In this document: piece by piece, positions 1 through 40,100 of the stretch
How the letters are laid out: every line of letters starts with the position of its first letter
Numbering within the stretch: position 1 is the first letter of the stretch
Source: Diadophis punctatus similis
Taxonomy: Eukaryota > Chordata > Lepidosauria > Squamata > Dipsadidae
NCBI GenBank assembly: GCA_023053685.1
Contig: JALIGW010000001.1
Location: 161,922,047 to 161,986,046 of the forward strand
Length of the DNA: 64,000 nt
Direction of reading: 5' to 3'
Notes under the pieces: generated by a model
What the model was told of the DNA's origin: nothing
Seen by the model: only the letters and a program-made list of their open reading frames with translations
Database searches by the model: none
Translations under genes and position numbers: made by a program

Positions 1-682
1 TACGAAGATGGAGGGAGACTGGATGGATTTATTGCACTTAACTGTCAACTACTTTTGCTTGCACTTTAATAGGAAGATAGACCTATTTGGGAAACTGAAT
101 CTGTATATTTAATTAAACAACAATTGAAAGAGGTGATATTAAGAAACAAACATGGATATTTCACCCAGGGTGATATTTATAACTTTTGGAATGATTTGGG
201 ATGATAAGATGCCATGGCAAATTTTCTACAAGAGGATTACAATAACAGCTTGTTAACAGAGTTTTGAAACTTTAATTTTGCTTTGTTTCACTATTGTTGT
301 TCTTCCTGTTAACTGCTTTGTTATTAATATAACTTATAGAAGACAGATCAATAAGTTGTAAATAGATTTAGTAGCTTAAAATTTTTGGGAGGGCCTGTTT
401 TACAAGGAGTGGGAATTAATGTTGTAGTGATATATTAATATCCAACTGGAGGGGACAATATATGTATAATGTATTTTTTCATTGATGCACCTTTTTAATG
501 CTTTGATTGTTTTGTGTTTTCTGGGGTTTTTTTCGTTTCTGTCTTCTTGGATTTTTTTTAATTTTTAACTTTGTTTTGAACGAAATAAAAAATATATATT
601 AAAAAAAGAAACAAGCTGTTTTTCACATTTTTTATATTTGATAATTTAACAATTGTGAAAATACCTTCAAAAGAGATAATAT
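1..682. other. CYP2 intron sequence, AT-rich, no exon recognised
   Basis: No CYP2 exon 2 signature was found. The segment ends in a T-rich stretch and AAATAAAAAATATATATT near 600, like the 3' tail of a retroelement, but no family could be named. Confidence 0.4.
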
Positions 683-905
683 CAGTGGTGGGTTGCTTCC
701 GGTTCGGACTGGTTCTTAGAACTGGTAGCGCTGGCAGCGGAAGGCTCTGCCCACCTGCCCGGGATGCTTCTATGCATGCGCAGAAGCATTGCGCGTGCAC
801 ACATGCACAGAAGCATTGCATGTGCGCGTATGCACAGAAGTATTGCACATGCACGCAAGCATGCATGCACAAACTGGTAGTAAAGGGTTTTAGAACCCAC
901 TACTA
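683..905. mobile_element. hAT-type non-autonomous element, 223 bp
   Basis: Flanked by a perfect 8-bp duplication GATAATAT at 675-682 and 906-913. The ends are inverted: CAGTGGTGGGT on the left and ACCCACTACTA on the right. The body carries repeated ATGCGCAGAAGCATTGC-like units. It lies about 80 bp upstream of CYP2 exon 3, within the intron. Confidence 0.8.
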
Positions 906-987
906 GATAATATGCATTATAATGGTGATACTTTGCTGTTACAATGGATTTTAAATTTGACCTCTTGTCTTAACCTTCTCATTTTAG

Positions 988-18417
<17,430 letters not shown>

Positions 18418-18786
18418 GACACAAGACCTTCATAACAGCCATTCTCAGTCTTGGATAATGCGATTCTGTATGGTCTTGGTTTAAGAGGCTGTCTGAAACT
18501 GTACTATAAAACATACACACAAAATCTAGATTTGAGAGTGAAAAGGGTAGAGAAATCATGCTAAGTGGTTGATACATTTATTGATTATTTTTGATTGTTT
18601 CCTTTTATCTTTCTTTCTCCTATTCAATTTTGTTAGTTTTGTTTTTTGTTAAATTCATTTTAAGCAACATATATTTTTCCACAATAATTCTACATACACA
18701 CACACACACACACAAATACTAATACTAATAATTGAAAAAGTCCATGTTCTAGACTTCTTAGTTTCCATGTTGTTCTGTGTACATAA

Positions 18787-19972
18787 TATAGTTGGATTTC
18801 AGTAAGGCAATTGACAAAGTAGACCACAACATACTTGTTGATAAGCTAGAAAAATGCAAGATAGACAGCTTCACCACCAGATAGATTTGTAACTGGCTGA
18901 CAAGCTACACTCAACATGTAGTCCTTAATGGAACTACATTTACATGCAATTACATGTAGTTACTTACAACTACTTAATGGAACTACATCTACATGGAGGA
19001 AAGTAAGCAGTGGGATGCCCCAAGTAGGCCCAGTACTCTTCAATACCTTTATAAACAATTTAGATGAGAGAAGAACTCATCAAATTTGCAGATGACACCA
19101 AGTTGGCAGGAATAGCCAACAGCCCTGAAAATAGGCTCAAGATCCAGATAGATCTCGACAAACTTGAACACTGGACCCTATCTAACAAAATTAAATTCAG
19201 TGCATAGAAAAGTAAGGTTTTAAACTTTGGCAAGAAAAACCAAATGTACAGGTATAGATTAGGTGAAATTTCGCTCAATAGCAGTAACTGCGAGAGGGAT
19301 CTTGGAGTCCTAGTGGACAACCACTTAAATATGAGCGAACAGTGTGCTGCAGCCACGAAAAAAGCAAAAAAGCCACAAAAAAGCAATCCTGGGCTGGAAT
19401 AACAAAAGGATAGAATAAAGATCATATTAAGTGTTAATACTGCTTGATAAGGCCTTGGTAAGACCACACTTGGAATATTATATCCAGTTTTGGTCACCAC
19501 AATACAAAAAAGATGTTGAGACTCTAGAAAGAGTGCAGAGAAGAGCAACAAAGAGGGGACTGGAGGCTAAAACATAGAATGGTTGCAGGAATTGAGCAGC
19601 CTAGTGAAAAGAAGGACTAGAGGTGACATGATAGCAGTGTTCCAATATTTGAGAGGCTTCCACAAAGGGGGGGGGGGTCAATCTATTTTCCAAAGCACCA
19701 GAAGCAAGATAAGAAGCAATGGATGGAAACTAATCAAGGAGAGAAGTCACCTAGAACTAAGGAGAAATTTCCTGACACTGAGAACAATAAACCAATGGAA
19801 TGGCTTGCCTTCAGAAGTTGTGGGTGCTTTATCACTGGAGGCTTTTAAAAAGAGACTGGACAGGCATTTGTTTGAAATGGTATAGGGTCTCCTGCTTAAG
19901 CGGGGTGGTTGGGGGTTGGACTAGAAGACCTCAAAAGTCCCTTCTAACTTTGCTATACTGTTATTCTGTTTT
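18787..19972 (+). mobile_element. CR1 LINE, 1.2 kb 3' part, degenerate
   Basis: Shows DFSKAIDKVDHN, then a FADDTKLAG region, [26 protein letters not shown], and MIAVFQYLRGFHKG...WNGLPSEVVGA, with several frame breaks and a poly-G run near 19670. It lies downstream of CYP2 and is not a host gene. Confidence 0.85.
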
Positions 19973-20227
19973 CACCTGTATTGTCTCTTCATCATTCATC
20001 AATCTGTCATTCTTACTGCTAAAACGTAAATGATCTATATCTTCAAATGAATAAAAATTATACTTCCACCCTTGTAATTGTGATTGCAGAATGAATTATT
20101 AAGCAAATTATACCAATTTCTTGTATTCATATTGCAGATGCCTTTACAAGAAGGGCAAGAAATAGCTATTTACATCCAAAAAGGAATCAGTCAAAACATT
20201 TATCATGGACAAAGTAGCAAATGTATA

Positions 20228-23059
<2,832 letters not shown>

Positions 23060-23325
23060 ATGTAATATTGGGAAGCTATAGTTTAAAATATTTTAAGAAA
23101 GCAATAAACCCATCTTTTTGCCATGTATGTTTTTTTCCTGGTCAGAGAGTATGTGAGGGGAGAACCTTGTTAAAATGGAGCTCTTCCTCTTCTTTACCAA
23201 CCTCTTTCAGAGATTTACTTCCAGCTACCCCCAGGAACTTCTAAAGATGATCTGGACCCCATCCCTAATTTTGGACTTATGCCCTCCCCCCCATACTTTA
23301 CAAATCTGTGCTGTGTTATGTTAAT
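23060..23325 (+). pseudogene. CYP2 exon 9 relic
   Basis: Duplicate of the CYP2 last exon and its preceding intron end. The intronic ATTGGGAAGCTAT and TATGT...CAG stretches match the functional copy at 18150-18229. From 23146 it reads RVCEGRTLL, including the heme-ligand Cys. The frame must then shift to give MELFLFFTNLFQRF, and shift again to give FQLPPGTSKDDLDPIPNFG. The stop codon position is lost. No other CYP2 exons were found between 18.4 and 23.1 kb, so this is the tail of a decayed tandem paralogue. Confidence 0.85.
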
Positions 23326-23411
23326 CCAACAGAAAAAAATCGTAACAAGGTGTTTCTTCAGCCTTTGAAATGGTTTTATTTTGATAGAGAGGCAAAATCT
23401 GACAACATAAT

Positions 23412-23700
23412 TCCATATTTATTTATTTATTATTTATTTATTTGTCTCCCATCTTTATTAATATTATAAACAACCCGATTTGGTGAACATATCCAATACA
23501 TCTTCCTCCTCCTATTTTCTCCACAACAACCTTGTGAGGTGGAGGACACAACAACCTTGTGAGGTGGAGGTTTGGCCTGAGAAAGTGTGACTGGCCCAAA
23601 GTCACCCATGTGGTATTCATTGCTAAAGGTGGGACTTGAACTCATGATCTCCTGCTTTCTAGCCTGGTACCTTGATCACTAAACCAAACTGGCTCTCTAT
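23412..23700 (-). mobile_element. tRNA-derived SINE (Sauria-like)
   Basis: On the minus strand it begins GAGCCAGTTTGGTTTAGTGA, has a B-box-like GAGTTCAAGTCCC, then TTTGGGCCAGTCACACTTTC, CACCTCACAAGGTTGTTGTG, and an AAATA-rich tail. A 22-bp piece (CAACAACCTTGTGAGGTGGA) is tandemly duplicated near 23524-23570. Confidence 0.75.
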
Positions 23701-24335
23701 ATTATTTAGGTTTCATATGTTGTTTAAAACCTAAATTGTAATGATCTACACAAAATCTTGCCAGACTGAGCACTCTACTATCTGTATATAATATACGCTT
23801 CAAAGGGAAGGGCTGTCTTCACCCTATTTCTCACACACATAGAATCTGAATTGAGTTGCTCTTACTCCTCTGAAATGCACCCCTTCTCTCTTGGAGATCC
23901 AGCTCCTTACTATATTTCATCACATCTATGTAGATTAAAAGAATTTACAAAAATTAACGAATATACAAGATTCAAAGGGTTTGGGTAGTGATATGGAGAA
24001 GATAGAATGATTTGAGTTGGTGAATTTAAAAAGTCTTTGCATTCTATGAAAACAATTATCAATAAGTGCTTCCAATTGAGCACTACCCTGTTATTTCTTA
24101 AAGATTTCTTATCAGGCCTTTGTCTAAGCTTGAAAACAACTGTTGTTTCTTTAAAAGTTGCATTAACTTTAATATGGAATAGCATTGCTATTTCATAAAT
24201 GGACTTCAAGGTTATGTCTAAATATATCATAACATGTTCAGAGCCGTGTATAACATCAAATATAAGGTTTGATTAGTCAAATTAGATAGCTACATTTTCC
24301 AACCATCATAGATTTTTTTTAACAATCCACTAAGT
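23701..24335. other. Intergenic / GLYATL3 3' flank
   Basis: AT-rich DNA downstream of the GLYATL3 stop. Nothing recognised. Confidence 0.5.
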
Positions 24336-32307
<7,972 letters not shown>

Positions 32308-35300
32308 CTTCACTTGCCCATTTAACAGCAACCTAGTACAAAAGGAGATATCTGGAAAAAAGAGAACTTTGATGGATTGGACAAATGGAATTCCTAGATT
32401 TTACTCAATGCTTTGTAGGATTAGCATTGCCTTGAATAATATGAACTTTATCTTAAATTCTTTGTAAAGATGTTTCTACATTTACTAATACTATAAAGAG
32501 GGCTCTAAATATTCAATACCAACTCAAATTGTACCATAGACACAAATTCTCTCATGGAGCTTGATGGCCTCAAGAATAAACCAACCAAGGCTTTACAGTG
32601 GAACTTATAAACTGGATTACCTGTACAGGTAGTCCTCGACATATGACAGTAATGTCATAGGTCCCATTCATGCCAGGAGTCAAGGACTACATTAAATGTA
32701 GTCAGGAGCATTCATGTCAGGATTCAAGGACTATGTTAAATGAAGCATATAATTAACAATCTCCCTGTCCCTGCTTTCCCTGATGCATTCATTAAATGAC
32801 TGCACGGGTCAAGTGCATAGGTCATTAGGCAGAGCATGGAGTGACATAGGGATGGGGAAAACTGGGAGGCCTAATGCTGGCACAGGTGAATCTGGGAGTC
32901 CTCCCCCACCCTGAGATATCCCATGCTCTGCCTCCTGCCCCTTTGATTCCCTAAAGACCTATGGGCCTCCTCCAGACCCCACCCTGTCATAATCACACGT
33001 ATCTTTTGAAGACATCCAGAGGGTCACATGGCACAATTGAGAAGAAATCCAGCTGGTTTTGCTCCCCTCCAGCCAGTGTAAATCCTCCCATGTGGCCTCC
33101 TCCTTCCCAGCTTCCTAAGTTCTGCAGATCTTCAGAAGATAAGCGTGTGAGGAATGGAAGAGGACTGCTTGAAATCTGGTGAGGGGCAAAGCCCATGCCT
33201 TTGGGGACCTAGCAGGGCAGGATGGAGGGGTGGGATAGATGTGGGCGTGCTGTAGCATCTCTGTAAAGAATTCTGCAGAAGCCATCTGGTCATTCATAAG
33301 GGCGAATGACCGGGTAGATTCTGTAGAATTTGTTACTTTGAAACAATCGTATATTTTTTGGGGGGGGTTGGGGGGGTTATGCTGTAACTTTGAACGATCA
33401 GTAAATGATCTGTCATACCTCGAGGATTACCTGTAGTTGCAAATCAGCATTTTAATTCCCAGTGGACATTACATCATTGGTTTTCTACCAGTACTTATTT
33501 ATTAGATGATTGCTTTATGTCCTTTTTTCCATTCATTAGTCAATTCGGTATGATTCTGAGTTTATGTATTGAATATATTAGTTCCTTCACTAAAAGCTAT
33601 CCAAAGCAATACACAATGAACAAAAATCAGGCATTATTGCTGAAAAAAAATACCATATCCTGTACAATACAGGAAAAATTTTAAACTATATTGCCTTTCA
33701 AACTCAATGATACCATATACTAAGAAAATGTATAGAAGCTTTGAACTGAGATAGTGGAAGAGTGCATGTAAAAAGAAGCAGTCCCGAGCTAGCAACACAG
33801 AAATTATACTGCCCGGATGCAGAACCTATAGCATAGGTAGAATGACAGACTAAAAAGAAACTCATTGGAAGTTTTGCATTTCAAAATTAGGTACTTTTAA
33901 AAAGATCTATCCATTTAAAGAAATTACTCATAAATTAGGGAACCCTGAATACTTAATGCATTCATCTGTCTAGACAATCATTTCAAAGGCCATAATCCCA
34001 ATTCTCAGATAGCTGGAGCTGTTCTCACATACCTGGAGTTGACTCTACAGCATTATACAGACACAGAACACAGCCAAAACATGAAGAGGGAGCTGCACTT
34101 CAGATTATATATAAAGCTTCTAGGATGGGTCACCAGGTGGGTGGAAACTAGCTCCACTTGTGGAGGAAGGATTTGAAATACTGGCCAAATAAATCAAAGA
34201 TATATTCTGAATGTATTTCATTACATATATTCTCCTATGGAATTATTCTTGCATTCATTGCAAAAGATGTTTTGACATACAGTACTTTAAATGAGAACTG
34301 CTATTAATCAATACAATCAAGTCATTCTTAGTTCTAAGCATTATTGTAGAATTCTCAAAATTGTGCACAATTGTGAAAAGTAGGTAGCTTCTCTGCCTTC
34401 AAAACATTCAGCTTCTGATATTTGATACCCGTTTTCTTTTGTGTTTGTTAGGGAAAAAGTTTTCTGTATGCAACTCTATCTCTTCAATCTTATTTGCCTG
34501 ACTGAATCTTTTGTGGATCATGGTTTACAGGAGTATCATCTACAAGTACAACAGGAATGAGGATGTTTTTTGTAGCTAGTGGTACTTTGATAGGAGTGTT
34601 TAGGAGGTAGTGTGAGATAGGGATGTCAATGAATGTAAATATATCAAGCGTATCAGAGACTGAAATTTATTTTATCCCTTAAGCCACGCCCGCCCAGATA
34701 CAAATTCATTGTGCCTGAGATTTCAGCAGAATGATCCTGAAGTGATGTATGGAACAAAGAAAGGAAAAAAAGGTCACATATATCTCCCTTATAGGGTGGT
34801 TGAAAAGGGAAAAGAAACTTCAAAAAAACCCTCATAAAACACCTGTAAATATATATCCTACAGAAATACAGGTAATTGTTTCTAGAATCATTTATTCTGG
34901 AATATAAGACAATTGTTGTGGTCTATTCTAAAGTAATTGCATGTCTATAGAAAATTTTTATAGTTAAAACATTTATATTTAAACTAAACTGAAATTTTAA
35001 AAAGCAGTACAAGTTTCCCTATTAGGGAGTAAACACCTTCTTTTTGATTACTTTAAGGCAATATTGTTTTGTTTGTTGTAAACAGCTGCTACAGCCAAAT
35101 TGTCCTTGACAATTTACATAAATCTACATACTAGTGACTTAAATCTTTATCCCAGGGAGCTACAGAATCATTGCAGAATACAAACACATCACACAGACTG
35201 AAAAATTAAAATACAATATTCTATTATAGAAAATGTAGATTTACAATATGATAGTTAAAATCTGTCTCTCAAACATGCCTCCTTTACTTAAGCTTCTGAT

Positions 35301-36975
35301 GTCCCTTATGTAATAACCATACATAAAATTTTACCCCTGGAAATCAGACTACTGTAGGTTTTCCTCATAGAAACATGTAAATAAATTATAAAGATATCTC
35401 ACTAACAACACAGTATTCTTTAGGTTTGCATCAAAAAAGCATGTTTATTTTTAAAATATACAACTCTTTCAAAAAAATGAAAAAGGACATCTAGGCCAAG
35501 GTGATAACTGCAGTAATTTGTCTTATTTTTCAAAAGTGAATATCCCTTGAAAATTAATAGAGAGTAACACAACCCTGAGAAAGAGAATCATCCCCTAAAC
35601 ATGTTCTTAAATCCAAAGAGAATCCGGTATTATTTTCTTTGAACGGTAATCTGAGTGAAGAATGATACCCTATAATTAAAATAGTTCAATTTTGGGCTTC
35701 TCCTACTTTTAAGTATTAATTTCAATATCCATGAGAACCAATTATACTTCAAAGGACAGGCAACAGCCAATAGCAGGTCTATTGCTTGATTATATATAAG
35801 TTTGATCTTTTAAAATATAGAAATAAAATTAACATTTTCATTAGATGTGATTGGACATCTTAATGTTCAGTATTAACTGGGATACTTCAAGCAACCAATG
35901 ATATTGCCTGATATCTAAAGGGAGAACAAAGACAATAAGCACAGTCCACTTTAAAGATTTTCTCCCACCCACCATCTGGAAGGAGCAAAGACTTACCTTT
36001 GGTGGCCAAGTGAGCAACTCATTCAGCAACAATTTAAGAGAATGACATAATGATTAATCTTTCTTGAAACTAATGCCACCTTTTCCCCCTAGACCTATTT
36101 CTAAAGACAAAAATGGAAGAAGCAACTGCTTTTTCCATGTAATATCTAGAAATTGAAGTATTATAGGTTCCCAAAAAGTAATAATGCTGGTTGAGCTTAG
36201 TGTTGTTTTGACACTCATTCTCTTTTTCTCAGATACAATTCCAAGTGAAGAAAGACACCTCAACCTGCTGTATAATACTCTGCAGCTAAAGGAGCAGAGT
36301 GAAAGAAACCATATTTAAGAATCTTGAAGCATTAGCCTCCTAAGCAAGCAGCTTATATTCTTTACCCACATCCACAAAAATGTACAGATGACAAATATTC
36401 CAGGAGGCAGGGGAAAAATAAACTCCTACACTTTGATTTTTAAGAGCCAGAAACTTGTTGCTAATTAGCTCCAAGTTGAACTGAGCTGTAAGTCTCCAGT
36501 GAAAACTTGTTTATGCTTAAATCAGCTTGCCAATAAAGTAATTAAATGTTGTTATCTGCATTTCTACATGTTTCTCAAGCAGCAGGTCTGCTTGCATCTA
36601 AATAGCATATTCAAAAAGAAACTACAAAACAAAACCAGGGGAAAACTTCTGTTTGGTACTATATAGTAGTAAGTAGCCGTATGTGGAATACTGGTCAAAA
36701 GGCTTTTAAAAACTTATTTTGTCATCTGATCAACATGAAGAGTTTTGCATCAAATCTTAATGGTAGTTATAGTCAAAAGCATGGGACTAGCTTGTTACTG
36801 AAAAGCCTATCTCTTAATCTCTTTACCCCAATAAAATCGTAGATTATATTTTCTTAATTACATCCAAAATTTCCACAATGTCACTGGAGAATTGCAGAAT
36901 GCAAATCATGTTAGGAAAACTATTTCTTTCAAAGATTTCCTTGGAAGATGAAAGGAACTAAAGATACAGGCTACT
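32308..36975. other. GLYATL3-CENPQ intergenic region
   Basis: Apart from the mariner-like element at 32626-33433, 4 kb of AT-rich DNA with no recognised gene or repeat. The GLYATL3 promoter and any 5' UTR exon should lie at its left end, but I could not place them. Confidence 0.5.
32626..33433. mobile_element. Mariner-like non-autonomous element, 0.8 kb
   Basis: CAGGTAGTCCTCGACATATG to CATACCTCGAGGATTACCTG, with TA on both sides. The interior resembles the 1.3-kb element at 54942-56256. Confidence 0.75.
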
Positions 36976-37119
36976 TCATTGTTCTTCTGTATATTGATGG
37001 TCTGCCTTTTCATATAATTGTTCTAGATATGCCATCATATTCTTCATCTCATCTGATTGCTGAATGATATTCATGTCAGAAAGAAGAGCGTGTGGGTTTT
37101 CAATCTTCAAAACCTCATT
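36976..37119 (-). CDS. CENPQ: CENPQ last exon
   Basis: 144 nt including TGA at 36976-36978. Encodes NEVLKIENPHALLSDMNII and ends YEKADHQYTEEQ. Confidence 0.9.
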   Translation of the reverse strand, partial: NEVLKIENPHALLSDMNIIQQSDEMKNMMAYLEQLYEKADHQYTEEQ

Positions 37120-40100
37120 CTATAAAATAGAAAATGTAACAATACAAAATGAAATTAAAATGAGTGGAATACTTTTTATTCAATCAATGGCATACATTCA
37201 AGACAAGCTAAGACTTCTTACTGTCGGGAAGTACTTGAAACATACTGCCACTATTTCTACTCACCTGAAGAGCAGGTAGTTTAAAATACTCCACTGGAAG
37301 ATCAGGAAGACCTAGGTCGTGATTAGCATCTCTATGAAATAACTGGAAAGAATGGAGAAAACAATTAATGTAGATACAGAACACCAAATGTTTATTCTTT
37401 CCCCATACAGCTAATCAATCGGGACTGGAAAATTGTTAAGGCAAGGTACTCACAGGATCTAATTTTATAATCACGTTAATGGCAATCATTAAGTGAATCA
37501 CGTGGTTATCTGAATACATTCTCCTGAATGGGTGCCGGAAACTAGCAAAAAATACAGGTAGTCCTTGACTTACAGCCACAATTGTGCCCAAAATTTCAAG
37601 TGCTAACCAAGACAGTTGTTAAATGAATTTTGCTCGATTTTACATTTCTTGCCATAGTTGTTAAGTGAATCACTGCAGTTGTTAAGTTAGTAACATGGTT
37701 AAGTGAATCTGGCTTCCCCGTTGACTTTTGCTTGTCCGAAGGTAACAAAAGGTGATCACATGACCCCGGGATGCTGCAATCATCATAAATACATGCCAAA
37801 TGTCCAAATTTAGATTATGTGACCATGGGGATGCTGCAATGGTCGTAAATGTGAAAAACAATTCTAAGACATTCTTTTCAGTACCATTGTAACTTCAAAT
37901 GGTCACTAAACTTAAGTCAAGGACTACCTTTATTGCAAATTGTGGTCATGTGACACTGGGATGCTGCAATTAGTTATAAATGTGAGCTGGTTGCCAAGCA
38001 GCCAATATTACAATGGCTGGAACAACTTGAAGAGCCATAAAGAACTAACCAAGGCTGATGTAACATCAAACAGTCACTAAACAACTGTTTGTAAATTGAA
38101 GACTACCTGTATCTGCTTCTGGGGAAAAAAAGACTGTTATTTTCATTTCTCAAATTGCTTTGTCAAGGAAAAAGTAAGTCTTGTATAATTCTTACTGCCC
38201 AGAAATAAATCCAGTACTGGCTCCAAAATACCTTATTTGCTTCTGCTTCCAATGTTTTCAGCTCATGTTCTAATGCTTTTATTTTCTTCTGAAATTTTTG
38301 AATGTTTTCATCCTCTGAATGTAATGTTATCAAATCTTTGGTTATTTCCTTCTATGGTTAAAATGAAAGACAATGACAACCAATGGATTTAAAATAAGGA
38401 TATTACTGCATTTGTGTTAGAATTAAGACAAATTTGATATAAGTCATAAAGTTTATGTAACATATTTCTTCTCTCTCTCCTTATTACATGGAATTTATTG
38501 AAAAAATATTCCTATTAGTTAAATAGATATTAAAAATATAATATATAATTTGTAATTATGTAATTTGTAAACTGGAATAAAAAACATCATTTAAGGATTC
38601 ATATGCAGCACCCTGGGTTTCAGAATTTAGTTTTCTATTCTACTTTAGGAAGGGGGAGCTATGATAAAGCTGTGCAACACTTTTAATATAAACTTTATTA
38701 AAAGTTTTAAAAGACCATAAGAATTAGCAGAAACTAATAAGCAAATGAAACTTCCAATTTGCAGCAAATACAATGATGTTTACAAAGTTATCTTACTCTG
38801 ATTACAAAAAGCTCATTCTTTTCTATTATGCAATCATCAAAGACACAAATCATAAGTGCATTTTAAAAAGTCTACAACAAGTTTCCAGTCAGCCATAAAT
38901 GTAGGTATTGTCTTTCAAGGAAGTGAAACCAGCTATGTTTTTCAGTTGCTTGTCCATTAGTTTCAAAACAGAGGCCTCTGGTTTCAATTAGAACTGTAGT
39001 TCAAACAAAGTTAAAGAAAATCAATTTGAAGTAAAGGAAGAAGAAAGAGAGGAAGAGGAGGGCAGGAAGAGAAGGACAGAAGAAGAAAAGAGTGGGATGG
39101 GGGGAAAGCAACAGCAATGGCAATGAGGCAATCAGCAGTAGTAGGCGCAATCAGTGAGGAGCCGCATCTGCTGCTGAGCTGGCAGGCATAACAATGAGTG
39201 TGATCAGTGGCAACAGTAGTTGCAACTAGGCAACAAGATGCTTACTGAGCATCAGGGCAGCAGATGCAAAGGGTGACCAGGAATGCAGGCACAATTGGTG
39301 GGTGCAACCAGTGGCAGCAGGAGATGCAAATGACACAATATGTTTTTCAAGGGCAGCAGCAGCACGGCATTGGGTGCAACAAGGAACTTAGTGTGGAGAA
39401 GATGAAGAAAAAGAAAAAAGGAGGAAAAGTAACATGTATGATAAAATTAAGTAAGTTAAAGAAGCAGAAGGAAGAGGTGAAGAGGTAGAGGGAGAAGGCA
39501 TGGTGTCAGAACAGAATGGTGTTGGAACAGAATGACAGCAAGACCTACAGTGCAACAGCTGAGAATGGTGGAATGACAGCATGCAACATGGCAGGTGAAA
39601 TGGTGCAACCCTGAATATTTCAGCATTAACCGCAAAAGATCAAGCAATTAAATAAATAAACCCTGCATTTAAACCCAATGAGGGCACAGAATTTAGAAGT
39701 AAACCACTGGTTGAATGGATAGTACTGTCGAGAGAACTTTATATTCTGACCTAGATCAATCTACATTACTTTAATGAAGGGCTTCTGGCAGGGGATGGGC
39801 TACACATCACAAGATCCAGGAAGAACATATTTGGAAAACAACTGGCTTGGCTTATCCAAAGGGTTTTAAGCTAAAATTGGAAGGGGTGGGAGATCAAGCT
39901 TTAGGGCCTAAACTCAAGCATAAACCTCAAGACATCCAATCAAGTGGTGAGAAGGAAGGGAAACTCAGATACGAAACAGGTGATGTAGGAAGCAAATGCA
40001 GTCAGTTAAAAAGGATTCAGATGCCTATATACTAATGCTCAAAGTATGAGGAAGGTGAACTTGAAGGCCTAGTACATGTTGCCATTACATTGTTGCCATT

